This document shows positions 31,923-42,246 of a stretch of 64,000 nt of DNA, one piece after another. The stretch is taken from positions 1 through 64,000 of the forward strand of contig JADZCA010000083.1 in assembly GCA_020851795.1 (NCBI GenBank), written 5' to 3'. Below the pieces are notes generated by a model. The model saw only the letters and a list, made by a program, of their open reading frames with translations. It made no database searches and had not been told where the DNA came from. The number at the start of each line of letters is the position of its first letter. Positions within the stretch are counted from its first letter, which is position 1. Both the position numbers and the translations under genes were made by a program. The DNA comes from Planctomycetota bacterium (GTDB lineage: Bacteria; Planctomycetota; PLA2; JAEUHO01).

Positions 31923-33128
31923 ATGGCGCTCCGCCCCCGGCTCTACGACCGCGTGCTCGCCGACCACGTGGCCCGTCGCCGCCAGATGGCGTTCGTGACG
32001 GGGCCGCGGCAGGTGGGGAAGACCACGACCTGTCGAGCGCGGTCCTCCGCGTACCTCAGCTGGGACGACGACGACCACCGCCGGGTGCTGCTCGCGGGCC
32101 CGGCGGCGATCGCCGCGGCCGCCGGCACGGGCGTGCTGCGCGAGCGCACGCCGGTGCTCACGCTCGACGAGCTGCACAAGTACGCGCGGTGGCGGGCGCT
32201 CCTCAAGGGGCTGTTCGACACGCACGGCGCCGACCTGCGGCTGCTGGTCACGGCCAGCTCCCGACTCGACGTCGCGCGCCGGGGCGGGGACAGCCTGATG
32301 GGGCGGTACCTCCCCTACCGCATGCACCCGTTCACGGTGGGTGAGCTGGAGGACCGGGAGCTCCCCGGCGAACGGCTGGTCCGAGCTCCGCGTGCGCCGG
32401 ACCGCGCGGACCTCGAGGCGCTCGTCGAGCACGGCGGGTATCCGGAGCCCTTCGTCGCGCGAGACCGCCGGTTCACCCGACGGTGGGGGGCGCTGCGCCG
32501 CGAACAGCTCGTCCGCGGGGACCTGCGCGACCTCGCGAGCGTCGAGGACATCGCACGGCTCGACACGTTCGCCCGCCTGCTCGAGGAGCGGTCGGCTTCG
32601 CAGCTCGTCTACAGCCACCTCGCGCGCGAGGTGCAGGTGTCGGTGGACACCGCTCGCCGGTGGGTGGACGTGCTCGTCGCGTTCCACCTCGGGTTCCTCG
32701 TCCGCCCGTGGTTCCGCAACGTCGCGAGGTCCCTGCGCAAGGAGCCGAAGTGGTACCTGCGCGACTGGTCCGGCATCGCGGACCCCGGCGCGCGGGCGGA
32801 GACGTTCGTCGCGTGCCACCTCCTCAAGACCGTCGAGGGCCTGTCCGACCTCGGGCTGGGCAGCTTCCAGCTCGGGTACCTTCGGGACAAGGACCGGCGC
32901 GAGGTGGACTTCGTCGTCGTCCGGGACGGCCGCCCGTGGTTCCTCGTCGAGGCCAAGCACGCCGACGACGCCCTGTCCCCCGCCCTCGGGCGCTTCCAGG
33001 CGCAGCTGGGCGCCCCGCACGCGTTCCAGGTGGTGCTCGAGCTCCCCTTCGAGCGTGCCGACGCCTTCGAACGGCCGCGCGGGCCCGTCGTCGTCCCGGC
33101 GAGCACGCTCTTGTCGCAGCTGCTCTGA
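31923..33128 (+). CDS. AAA-type ATPase with DUF4143 domain
   Basis: A 401-residue member of the AAA_14/DUF4143 family, common accessory ATPases of unknown cellular role. The N-terminal ATPase half has Walker A GPRQVGKTT, Walker B VLTLDELHKY, and the sensor-like LLVTASSRLD. The C-terminal DUF4143 half includes YPEPF, REQLVRGDL, and the PD-(D/E)XK-like strand EVDFVVVRDGRPWFLVEAKH. That last piece keeps the D...ExK pattern of a restriction-like nuclease fold. ATG 31923 was chosen from three in-frame ATGs (31902, 31914, 31923) because it lies just after the operator and TACAAT box and gives the conserved MALRPRLYDRVL start. The three-copy operator suggests its own tight control. Probably mobile (inference). 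Confidence 0.87.
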   Translation: MALRPRLYDRVLADHVARRRQMAFVTGPRQVGKTTTCRARSSAYLSWDDDDHRRVLLAGPAAIAAAAGTGVLRERTPVLTLDELHKYARWRALLKGLFDTHGADLRLLVTASSRLDVARRGGDSLMGRYLPYRMHPFTVGELEDRELPGERLVRAPRAPDRADLEALVEHGGYPEPFVARDRRFTRRWGALRREQLVRGDLRDLASVEDIARLDTFARLLEERSASQLVYSHLAREVQVSVDTARRWVDVLVAFHLGFLVRPWFRNVARSLRKEPKWYLRDWSGIADPGARAETFVACHLLKTVEGLSDLGLGSFQLGYLRDKDRREVDFVVVRDGRPWFLVEAKHADDALSPALGRFQAQLGAPHAFQVVLELPFERADAFERPRGPVVVPASTLLSQLL

Positions 33129-33162
33129 GGGCGCCGGGCACGCGCCCGGCTATCGTCGCGGG

Positions 33163-34932
<1,770 letters not shown>

Positions 34933-34936
34933 CGGC

Positions 34937-34974
34937 GCGGGGCCAGGCACCCCAGTGCGGTGCCTGGCACCGCG
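34937..34974. repeat. GGTGCCTGGCACC repeat, locus 2
   Basis: Between convergent gene ends. GCCAGGCACC and GGTGCCTGGC form a ten-bp stem with a seven-base loop; CACCGCGCT follows. Here it may act as terminator for both neighbours. Confidence 0.7.
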
Positions 34975-34992
34975 CTCGGCTCCGCGCTGCGG

Positions 34993-36738
34993 CTATCGGC
35001 CGGTGGGGGGTGTCCAGAAGGCGTCGCGCTGCGCCCCCGTGAGCTCGATCGCGCGCAGCGACACCTCGACGGCCGTCGCGTCGGCCGCGAAGGTGCCTTC
35101 CCCGGTGGCGTAGACCTGCGCGTCGTCGCCGTTCTCGAGGAGCAGGTCGGCGGTGACGAGCACGCGGTAGCGCAGCGCCCCCGCGACGACGCCCGCGACC
35201 GGCGCGACGAGCGGCATCGCGGGCGACGCGTCGCGGGCGACCTCGATCCAGCGGCCGCCCGTCGCCGCCGCACCGGGCTGCGCGACGCGGACCTCGACGT
35301 GCCACGCGAACACGCGCACGCCCGGGCGCGACGGGAGCGCGACGGGCCCCGGCAGCTGGACGGTGAACGCCACCGTCCGCAGCGGCGCGAGCGTCACCTC
35401 GACCGGCTCCTCGCCCGCCTTGAGCCCGCCGCGGTCCACGCCCCGGTGCACGGGGCCCGCGTCGGTCTCGCTTGCGAGCCCCCGGACCTCGCCCGCGGGC
35501 ACGAGGAGACGGTAGGTGCGCGACGGGTCGAGGCCCACGAAGCGCGCCGTCCCCTCGAGGTCCACCTCGGCGCGGATCGGGGGCCCGCCGCCGCCGTCCT
35601 CGGGCGTGAGGAACGCGGCGCCGCCGGGCTCGCGCGGCCATCCCGCGACCCGGACCACGAGACCCGCCCCGAGCGCGGCGACGAGGACGGCGTCCTCCGT
35701 GCCCGCTGCGACGGTTGCGCGCACGCGGTCCTCCGTGCCCGGCACGTCGTCGAGGTGCAGCGCGAGCGCCACGGGCCCCGCGGGCACGCCGACGACCTCG
35801 AACGTGCCGTCGTACTCCACGCGCACGGTCCCCTCGCGACCGTCGGCCGCGCGCCAGCGCACTTCGCCGTCGCCGAGCGCTTCGCCGGCCGGCGTGCGCA
35901 CGACCCCCGCGACGCGCAGCGCCGGCGCGAGGACGACCTCCGTGTCGGCGGGCGCCCACGTGTCGCGCGCCACCGGGACGAGGCTCGCGTAGGGCGGCGT
36001 CACCCGCAGGCGGCCGCGCGGTGCGGCGAGCGGCGCTTGGACCACGGCGACGCCGTCCTCGCCGGTCCTCGCCGAGACGAGGACGTCGTCGGGCCCGTCG
36101 TCGGACTCGTACGAGACCCGACGGCCCTCCAACTCCTCGGCGGTGCGCGCCCGGCCCGCCGCGAAGACGACCCGCGCGCCGCGGACCGGCGCTCCGTCCG
36201 CCGTCACGACGCGCACGCGGGCGCGCGTCGTCCTCCGCCAGCGCAGCTCCGTCGCGTCGCCACCGACCCGCGCCGCGTGCCACCCGCGCCCGGAGCCGCG
36301 CGGTCGGACGAGGAACACCGCGTCGCGGGGGCCTCTCCGTCGCGCGACGCCGGCCGCGTCGCTCGTCACGGTGGTCTCGCCGCGGCCCTCGCTCGCTCCG
36401 CTCGGCGGCGGCGTGCTCGGCAACAGGAGGAACTCGAGCTCCACGCCGGCGAGCGGCGCACCCGCCTCGTCCACCACGCGCACCACGGCGTCTCCCGAAC
36501 CGAGCCCGCCGGCCGACGCGGGGGCCGCACCGAGCTCCACGTCGCGCGTCGCCGCGTCCGGTGTCGCCGACGCCCGCTCACCGACGGGCCGGGGCGCCGT
36601 GGCGGGACCGCCGTCGGGTGCGTCGTCTCCGCGCTCGTCGAGGAGACCGCCGTCCCGTTGCGACCGGACCGCGAGCACCGCCGCTGCGCCCGCGACGAGC
36701 GTGACGACGAGCACGGCGAGCCGGCGGCCGCGGGTCAT
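34993..36738 (-). CDS. Membrane-anchored regulatory-like domain protein
   Basis: A 581-residue protein anchored by one N-terminal helix (RLAVLVVTLVAGAAAVLAV). After a low-complexity Gly/Asp/Pro stretch it carries at least four carboxypeptidase-regulatory-like (Ig-type) modules recognisable by repeated beginnings VRVVDEAGAPLAGVELEF, VRVVTADGAPVRGARVVF, VAGVVRTPAGEALGDGEV and the matching ends TVRVEYDGTFEVVGVPAG and RTYRLLVPAG. Such tandem modules are common in planctomycete surface proteins. The start ATG 36738 was used. It may be co-transcribed with the small TPR-like gene 25 bases upstream. No catalytic motif. Confidence 0.75.
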   Translation of the reverse strand: MTRGRRLAVLVVTLVAGAAAVLAVRSQRDGGLLDERGDDAPDGGPATAPRPVGERASATPDAATRDVELGAAPASAGGLGSGDAVVRVVDEAGAPLAGVELEFLLLPSTPPPSGASEGRGETTVTSDAAGVARRRGPRDAVFLVRPRGSGRGWHAARVGGDATELRWRRTTRARVRVVTADGAPVRGARVVFAAGRARTAEELEGRRVSYESDDGPDDVLVSARTGEDGVAVVQAPLAAPRGRLRVTPPYASLVPVARDTWAPADTEVVLAPALRVAGVVRTPAGEALGDGEVRWRAADGREGTVRVEYDGTFEVVGVPAGPVALALHLDDVPGTEDRVRATVAAGTEDAVLVAALGAGLVVRVAGWPREPGGAAFLTPEDGGGGPPIRAEVDLEGTARFVGLDPSRTYRLLVPAGEVRGLASETDAGPVHRGVDRGGLKAGEEPVEVTLAPLRTVAFTVQLPGPVALPSRPGVRVFAWHVEVRVAQPGAAATGGRWIEVARDASPAMPLVAPVAGVVAGALRYRVLVTADLLLENGDDAQVYATGEGTFAADATAVEVSLRAIELTGAQRDAFWTPPTGR

Positions 36739-36763
36739 GCGGGCGGTCCCTCCTGTGCGCGCG

Positions 36764-37099
36764 TCACTTCGGCGTCGCGGCCTTCGCCGCCGCGAGCCGT
36801 GCGAGCGCCTCCGCCTCCGCCGACGCGTCGCCCTCGGCCCGCGCGGCCGCGGCGGCGCGCGCGAAGGTCGTGCGCGCGTCGTCGAAGCGGTGCGCGTCGA
36901 CGTGACGGCGGCCCTCGGCGAGGAGCTCCGCCGCCGTCGGGGACGCCGGCGTGGCGTCGTCGGAGCCCGGCGCGTCGGCGCCGACGGCGAGCGCGACGAC
37001 GAAACCCACGGCGACGAACGGCGCGAAGGGGGCGCACGCGAGCGCCGTCCAGAGGACCGCCGCGACCGTCCAGCGCGTCGACGCCCACCGCCTGCTCAT
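36764..37099 (-). CDS. Small membrane protein with a TPR-like tail
   Basis: A 111-residue protein. The first 40 residues contain a double hydrophobic stretch (TVAAVLWTALACAPFAPFVAVGFVVALAVG), then an acidic linker, then a helical pair (ELLAEGRRHVDAHRFDDARTTFARAA plus AEAEALARLAAA) that reads as one tetratricopeptide unit. Its ATG overlaps the DUF899 gene's stop by four bases (ATGA), so the two are translationally coupled. I do not recognise a family. A minor partner for a membrane complex is one possibility. Confidence 0.6.
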   Translation of the reverse strand: MSRRWASTRWTVAAVLWTALACAPFAPFVAVGFVVALAVGADAPGSDDATPASPTAAELLAEGRRHVDAHRFDDARTTFARAAAAARAEGDASAEAEALARLAAAKAATPK

Positions 37100-37731
37100 C
37101 GGCGCGCGGGCCGCTTCGCCCCGTGGCGGCGACCGTAGGCGAAGCGCGGCCACCAGTCGCCCTGGCCGCCGTGCAGCAGGGGCAGGAGCTCGAACACGGG
37201 GCTGAACCCGTCGCCCGGACCGAAAGACGTGCTCGCCACGCGCTCGACCCGGCCGCCGCGGCCCTTGCGGAACGTGGTGACGCCCGGCCAGGGCCGGCCC
37301 TCGTCGTCCTCGAACCCGAGGTCGCGGAAGAACGTCGTGCCCGCCGCCGACGCCATGCGGAAGCGCCACCCGCGGGCCTTGGCGAACGCGCGCTGCACCG
37401 GCACCGGGTCGGGGCTCGTGACGAGGAACGCCGCCCGGTCCTCGAGGTGGTCCACGACGCCGTCGAAGGCGTCGGCCCACGTCGTGCACATCACGCAGCC
37501 CGTGCCCATGTTGTGCACGACGACGAGGTCCTGCTTCGTGCCGAAGGCCGCGGAGAGACGCAGCGCCTTCCCGTCGGGGCCGGCCAGCACGTAGTCGGCG
37601 ACCGGCGTCGGCTTCTGGGCCTGCCTCCACGCGTCGAGCCGCTGCTTGGCGCGGCGCACCGCGTCCTCGAGCCGGCGCCCCTGCCGTTCCGCCGCCTTCA
37701 CCTTCGCGTCCTGCTTCGTCGCCTTCGCCAT
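37096..37731 (-). CDS. DUF899 thioredoxin-like protein
   Basis: A 211-residue member of DUF899, a thioredoxin-fold family of unknown substrate. The fold-specific segments are VVVHNMGTGCVMCTTWADAF (a CxxC-like pair in CVMC), FLVTSPDPVPVQRAFAKARGW, and FFRDLGFEDDEGRPWPGVTTF. The first 40 residues are a basic helix. GGAGG is placed seven bases before ATG 37731. It diverges from the flavin reductase gene across 131 bases, and both proteins could act in redox chemistry. It heads an operon with the small TPR-like protein. Confidence 0.85.
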   Translation of the reverse strand: MAKATKQDAKVKAAERQGRRLEDAVRRAKQRLDAWRQAQKPTPVADYVLAGPDGKALRLSAAFGTKQDLVVVHNMGTGCVMCTTWADAFDGVVDHLEDRAAFLVTSPDPVPVQRAFAKARGWRFRMASAAGTTFFRDLGFEDDEGRPWPGVTTFRKGRGGRVERVASTSFGPGDGFSPVFELLPLLHGGQGDWWPRFAYGRRHGAKRPARR

Positions 37732-37862
37732 GGGACCGCCTCCGGGAGCCGCGAGGATACCCGCGCCGCGAGCGCCGAGCCGCCGCGGAACGCCGGTGTC
37801 CCGGCGCCGTGGCGGGGGCCCCGTCGCGTAGCGTGGCCGCCCGTCCCCACGGAGCCTCCCCG

Positions 37863-38354
37863 ATGCCGCACCCGCTCGCCGACGCGTTCCGCGCGACCAT
37901 GCGCCGTTGGGCGAGCGGGGTCACGGTCGTCACCGCGCAGGACGGCACGCGTCGCGCCGGGATGACGGTCAGCGCGTTCTTCTCCGTGACGATGGAGCCG
38001 CCCACCGTCGTCGTTTCTCTGCACGAGGGGGCCGAGACGCTCGCGCACCTGCGACGTTCGGGTGCGTTCGCGGTGTCGGTCCTCGCCGAGGGCATGGACG
38101 CGGTGTCGGGGCGCTTCGCGGGCTACGGGCTCGCCCCGGGCGCGGACCGCTTCGAGGGCGTGCGCACCGAGACGCACGCGACGGGCACGCCGGTGCTCGC
38201 CGACGCCGCCGCCTGGATGGACTGCCGCGTGTCGGCGCTGCACGTCGTGGGCACGCACGTCCTCGTGCTGGGCGAGGTCGTCGCCACCGCGGCGCGCGAC
38301 GACGCGCGGCCGCTCGTCTACGCCGACCGCGCCTACCGCCGCCTCCAGAGCTAG
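37863..38354 (+). CDS. Flavin reductase-like FMN-binding protein
   Basis: A 163-residue protein of the flavin reductase (HpaC/PF01613) family, split-barrel fold, which supplies reduced flavin to monooxygenases. Typical blocks are RRWASGVTVVTAQDG, GMTVSAFFSVTMEPPTVVVSL, GAFAVSVLAE, and the C-terminal GTHVLVLGEVVATAA. ATG 37863 is used although no strong ribosome site is seen. No oxygenase partner is adjacent, but the AurF-like diiron gene is 3 kb away. Downstream, GGGGACGTCCCC is a small palindrome. Confidence 0.88.
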   Translation: MPHPLADAFRATMRRWASGVTVVTAQDGTRRAGMTVSAFFSVTMEPPTVVVSLHEGAETLAHLRRSGAFAVSVLAEGMDAVSGRFAGYGLAPGADRFEGVRTETHATGTPVLADAAAWMDCRVSALHVVGTHVLVLGEVVATAARDDARPLVYADRAYRRLQS

Positions 38355-38506
38355 AAGAGAGGGGGACGTCCCCGACGGCGGGAGCCGCCCGTGGGGCTCG
38401 GCGACCCGACGCGCAGCGTCTGCGTCATCGCTGTCCCCAGCCACGATGACACACGCTCTCCGAGCGGCGTTCGGAGCTCCTCCGCTGAGGCCTGCTCGCC
38501 CGCGGC

Positions 38507-39223
38507 CTACTCGCCCGCGGCGCGGGCGACGACCTCGTCGGCGCCCTCGACGGCGGCGACGATGCGGACGAGGTCGGCCACCGAGCAGCCGGGACGCGGC
38601 ACCGCCGAGAAGCGCGCCTCGCACGCGGCCGGGGCGGTGCGCAGGTCCACGCGGCGCAGGTGCACCGACCCGCCCGTCGCCTCGGCGAGCGCCGCCTCGA
38701 CCCGCGGCAGCGCGTCGGGCCGGCACCGCACGCGGACCTCCGTCGGGTCGCCGCCCGCGCGCGGGCCGCGGCGCCGGTCCACGAGGAGCCTCGCGACGAC
38801 CGCGCACGCGCCGACCGTGCCCACGCCGCATGCCGCCACGAGCACGTCGTGCTTGGACGCGACCACGACGCCGACCGCGACCGACATCAGCACGAACACC
38901 GCGTCCGAGGCGTCGCGCATCGGCGTGCGGAACCGGACGAGCGCGAGGATGCCGACGAGGCCGAACGCCTTGGCGAGGTCGTCGCTGATGGCCCGCACCA
39001 CGAGGCAGATCAGCGGCGCGAGCACCGCGAGGACCCACGCGAGGCCGTCGCGCACGGGCGCGTGGCGGAGCGCGCCGCGCAGCACCGCGACGCCCACGCC
39101 GAGGCCGAACGCGATCCCGAGGCGCGCGAGCAGCGTCCCGAGGTCGGTGGCGTCCGCGCCGTTCGCGGTCGCGGCGGCGGAGAGGAGGCACGGAGCGAGG
39201 CCCGCGGCGATCGTCGGCGGCAT
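38507..39223 (-). CDS. DUF4956 membrane protein
   Basis: A 238-residue protein. The DUF4956 signature is clear: a first helix, then LAKAFGLVGILALVRFRTPMRDASDAVFVLMSVAVG and a further helix, followed by a cytoplasmic alpha/beta domain (DPTEVRVRCRPDALPRVEAAL). In many bacteria DUF4956 genes sit beside CotH and VTC-domain genes; here CotH is next to it, divergent over 180 bases, without a VTC gene. The function is unsettled. The C-terminal codons AAGE plus stop are repeated once just after the stop (a 15-base tandem duplication). Confidence 0.88.
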   Translation of the reverse strand: MPPTIAAGLAPCLLSAAATANGADATDLGTLLARLGIAFGLGVGVAVLRGALRHAPVRDGLAWVLAVLAPLICLVVRAISDDLAKAFGLVGILALVRFRTPMRDASDAVFVLMSVAVGVVVASKHDVLVAACGVGTVGACAVVARLLVDRRRGPRAGGDPTEVRVRCRPDALPRVEAALAEATGGSVHLRRVDLRTAPAACEARFSAVPRPGCSVADLVRIVAAVEGADEVVARAAGE

Positions 39224-39403
39224 CGGACGGCGCTACCTCCCGGCTCGGCGGCGGACGGCCGTCGCGGCCGCGGAGTGTACGCATCCCGGCCCCGCGCGGG
39301 GAGGGTCGGGCGTCGCGGCGGTGGTGCCGGAGGGTGCGCGCGGTAGAACCGCGGGGCCCGCGCCTTCGCGCCGGGCCGTCGGCCCGTCGCCGGAGACCTC
39401 GCC

Positions 39404-41014
39404 TTGCGCCCCCTGCCCGCGCGCGCCGCCGTCCTCCGCCTCGTCGGGCTCGCGCTCGTGCTCCTCGGCGTGGTCGGGCCGGCGGGCGCCGGCCCCACCG
39501 ACCCCGACCCGAACGACGAGGTGTTCGGGGCCGAGGCGCGGCCGTTCTCCGTCGTGCTCACGCTCGCGGAGAGCGAGGTCGAGCGCCTTCGCGCCGAGCC
39601 GCGCCAGTACGCGCGCGCCCGCCTCGTCGAGGACGGCAAGGCCACGTACGACGACGTCGCGGTGAAGCTCAAGGGGGCGGCTGGCTCCTTCCGGCCGGTG
39701 GACGAGCGTCCGGCGTTGACGCTCAACATGGACAAGCTGCGCGCGGGGCAGACGTTCCACGGGCTGGACAAGTGGCACCTGAACAACTCGGTGCAGGACG
39801 AGTCGCTCCTGCACGAGGCCCTCTGCGCCGACCTGATGGCGGCGGCCGGCGTCCCGTGCGCCCGCGTCTCGCACGCCCGGGTCCGGTGGAACGACCGCGA
39901 CCTCGGCCTCTACGTCGTCAAGGAGGCGTTCGACAAGCGCTTCCTCTCGCGCCGCTTCGAGAAGGACGGCGGCAACCTCTACGACGGCGGCTTCTGCCAG
40001 GACGTCGAGGCCCCGCTCGAGCGCGACGAGGGCAAGGGGAAGGTGGACCGCCTCGACCTCGCCGAGCTGGCGGCCGCGAGCCGCGAGCCCGACCTCGTCG
40101 CCCGCGAGAAGCGGCTCGGCGCGCGGCTCGACGTCGAGGCGTTCCTCACCTTCGTCGCGATGGAACGCATGGTCGGGCACTGGGACGGCTACGGGCAGAA
40201 CGCGAACAACTACCGCCTCCATTTCCGCGAGTCGGACGGGCGTGCGGAGTTCTTCCCGCACGGCATGGACCAGACCTTCCAGGATCCCGAGGCGCCGATC
40301 CTCGACGCGCCGGTCGCGCTGGTCGCCGACGCCGTGATGGCCGTGCCCGCGTGGCGCAAGCGCTACCGCGAGCGCCTCGTGGAGCTGCTGCCGCTCTTCG
40401 ACGCCGAGAGGAGCCTGCTCCCGCGGCTGCGGCGGCTGGTCGCGCGCCTCAAGCCGGCCGTGGACGCGATGGGGGCGGGCGCGGCGGCGGCGCAGGCCGC
40501 GCGCGTGCGCGACCTCGAGGCGGCGCTCGTGGCGCGGGCCGAGAGCCTGCGCGAGCAGGTCAAGCGCCCGGACCCGCTCGGCGTCGAGTTCGACAAGAAG
40601 GGCCGCGCGTTCGTCGCGGGCTGGAAGCCGGTGGTCGAGGGCGGCCAGCCGCGGCTCGAGCAGGAGGATCGCGCGGGGCGCCGGGCGTACGGGATCGACG
40701 CGGGCGCGGGGGCCGCGGTCGCGTCGTGGCGCCGGCGCGTGGTGCTCGCCAAGGGGCGCTACGTGCTCGAGGGGCAGGTCGCGGTCGCCGGTGTCGTGCC
40801 GCGGCGCGACGCCGAGGGGACGGGCGCCGGGCTGCGCGTCTCGGGGGCGGTGCGCAAGGGCGGCGCGTCGGGCTCGGGGGCGTTCAAGGCGACGTCCTTC
40901 GAGTTCGAGGTGGCCGAGGCGCAGGCGTCGGTCGAGCTCGTCGCCGAGCTGCGCGCCGACAAGGGCCGCGCCTGGTTCGCCGTCGAGTCGCTGCGCCTCG
41001 TGCGCAAGCCGTAG
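39404..41014 (+). CDS. CotH-family protein kinase-like protein, secreted
   Basis: A 536-residue exported protein (signal peptide LVGLALVLLGVVGPAGAG). The CotH kinase fold is shown by VAVKLKGAAGSFRPVDERPALTLNM, GLDKWHLNNSVQDESLLHEALC, ARVRWNDRDLGLYVVKEAFDKRF, NLYDGGF, and the metal/ATP-site strand EFFPHGMDQTFQDP. The family phosphorylates proteins in spore formers; outside them the target is unknown. A C-terminal beta domain (about residues 400-530) is extra. The start is TTG 39404, decided by GGAG eight bases upstream. Divergent from DUF4956, a known genomic partner. Confidence 0.87.
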   Translation: MRPLPARAAVLRLVGLALVLLGVVGPAGAGPTDPDPNDEVFGAEARPFSVVLTLAESEVERLRAEPRQYARARLVEDGKATYDDVAVKLKGAAGSFRPVDERPALTLNMDKLRAGQTFHGLDKWHLNNSVQDESLLHEALCADLMAAAGVPCARVSHARVRWNDRDLGLYVVKEAFDKRFLSRRFEKDGGNLYDGGFCQDVEAPLERDEGKGKVDRLDLAELAAASREPDLVAREKRLGARLDVEAFLTFVAMERMVGHWDGYGQNANNYRLHFRESDGRAEFFPHGMDQTFQDPEAPILDAPVALVADAVMAVPAWRKRYRERLVELLPLFDAERSLLPRLRRLVARLKPAVDAMGAGAAAAQAARVRDLEAALVARAESLREQVKRPDPLGVEFDKKGRAFVAGWKPVVEGGQPRLEQEDRAGRRAYGIDAGAGAAVASWRRRVVLAKGRYVLEGQVAVAGVVPRRDAEGTGAGLRVSGAVRKGGASGSGAFKATSFEFEVAEAQASVELVAELRADKGRAWFAVESLRLVRKP

Positions 41015-41031
41015 CGGCTCGCCTCCGCAGC

Positions 41032-41076
41032 GCGGTGCCTGGCACCGAGCTGCGGTGCCTGGCACCGAGCTGCGGG
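41032..41076. repeat. GGTGCCTGGCACC repeat, locus 3 (tandem)
   Basis: Two perfect 20-base tandem copies of GCGGTGCCTGGCACCGAGCT (41032-41051 and 41052-41071), then GCGGG. It follows the CotH stop by 17 bases and may form a terminator-like hairpin through GGTGCC/GGCACC. Confidence 0.8.
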
Positions 41077-41196
41077 AGGGTGGCGCCGCCCCCGGGCCCG
41101 CTCCGGGCCCCCGGGGGGACCGACCTGTCCACGCGCGGGGTCGCTCGGGAGATCCCCCTTCGTGCGGCGGATCGGCCGCCGCCCGGAGACCCTCCC

Positions 41197-42180
41197 GTGC
41201 ACCAGCGCATGACCCCTGAGATGTCCACCCCCGCGACGGCGACCGCCGCGCGGGGCGCCATGCCGGCGACGATGCCGGCCTACTCCTACGCCGCGATCCT
41301 CGCGGCGTCCGAGCGCGTCCAGTGGCGCGTCGAGGACCTGGTCGGCGGCGACAAGCGCCTCGACTTCGGCCGCCCCTTCATGCCCGCGTCGCTCGCGCGC
41401 ACCGAGGCCCTCGACTTCCTGTCGCCGGCCGAGCGCCGCACGATGAACCAGGTCGGCGGCCACACCTACCTCGCGCTCTTCGGCGTCGTCGAGGAGTTCA
41501 TCCTGCCCTTCGTCCTCGACCACGCGCGCCCGCGCCTGTCGATGGAGGACGAGGGCGTGCGCGCGTTCCTCAACTTCGCGTCGGAGGAGGCGAAGCACAT
41601 CCACCTGTTCCGCCGCTTCCGCGCGGCGTTCGAGGAGGGCTTCGGCCACCGCTGCGACGTGATCGGGCCCGCCGAGGCGATCGCCAAGGAGGTGCTGTCG
41701 CACGAGCCGCTCAGCGTCGCGCTCGCGATCCTGCACATCGAGTGGATGACGCAGCGCCACTACCTCGAGAGCGTCAAGGACGACGGCGACCTCGACCCGA
41801 TGTTCAAGAGCCTGCTCCGCCACCACTGGATGGAGGAGGCCCAGCACGCCAAGCTCGACACGATGATGGTCGAGGCGCTCGCCGCGACGATGACCGGCGA
41901 CGAGGTGATGCGCGCGGTGGACGGCTACCTCGGCATCGGCGGCTTCCTCGACGCCGGCCTGCGCCAGCAGACCGAGCTCAACCTGGCCGCCCTCGAGCGG
42001 GCCCTGGGCCGCGCGATGACGCCCGCGCAGCGCGAGCGCTTCATGGCCACGCAGCACCAGGCGGCCCGGTGGACCTACCTCGGCTCGGGGATGACGCACC
42101 CGGCGTTCCTCGAGACGCTCGGCCGGCTCGCGCCCGCCGCGCGCGCCAAGGTCGAGGCCGTCGCCCCGATGTTCTGCTGA
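41197..42180 (+). CDS. AurF-like ferritin-fold diiron oxygenase
   Basis: A 327-residue helical protein with diiron ligand motifs of the AurF/CmlI N-oxygenase type. Visible are the glutamate in FGVVEEFILPF, EEAKHIHLF (Glu and His of helix 2), HIEWMTQRHY, and MEEAQHAKLD (Glu and His of helix 4). In AurF such sites oxidise an amine to nitro with O2. GTG 41197 was chosen because GGAG is eight bases upstream; ATG 41209 and ATG 41221 are alternatives. It stands alone; no arylamine pathway is adjacent, so the substrate is unknown. A hairpin follows. The remote flavin reductase at 37863 could supply electrons (inference). Confidence 0.78.
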   Translation: MHQRMTPEMSTPATATAARGAMPATMPAYSYAAILAASERVQWRVEDLVGGDKRLDFGRPFMPASLARTEALDFLSPAERRTMNQVGGHTYLALFGVVEEFILPFVLDHARPRLSMEDEGVRAFLNFASEEAKHIHLFRRFRAAFEEGFGHRCDVIGPAEAIAKEVLSHEPLSVALAILHIEWMTQRHYLESVKDDGDLDPMFKSLLRHHWMEEAQHAKLDTMMVEALAATMTGDEVMRAVDGYLGIGGFLDAGLRQQTELNLAALERALGRAMTPAQRERFMATQHQAARWTYLGSGMTHPAFLETLGRLAPAARAKVEAVAPMFC

Positions 42181-42188
42181 CGGGGCCG

Positions 42189-42221
42189 GGCGGGGCGCCG
42201 GCCTCGTGCCGGTGCCCCGCC
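42189..42221 (+). terminator. 14-bp hairpin after the diiron gene
   Basis: Arms 42189-42202 (GGCGGGGCGCCGGC) and 42208-42221 pair with one G-U wobble, loop CTCGT. It starts nine bases after the stop and ends 25 bases before the sigma factor start. Confidence 0.6.
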
Positions 42222-42246
42222 GCACGCCGACCGGTATCTTCCCTCC

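Noticed and set aside
41032..41076. Tandem 20-base repeats as a CRISPR array
   Set aside because: Only two adjacent copies with no spacers and no cas genes.
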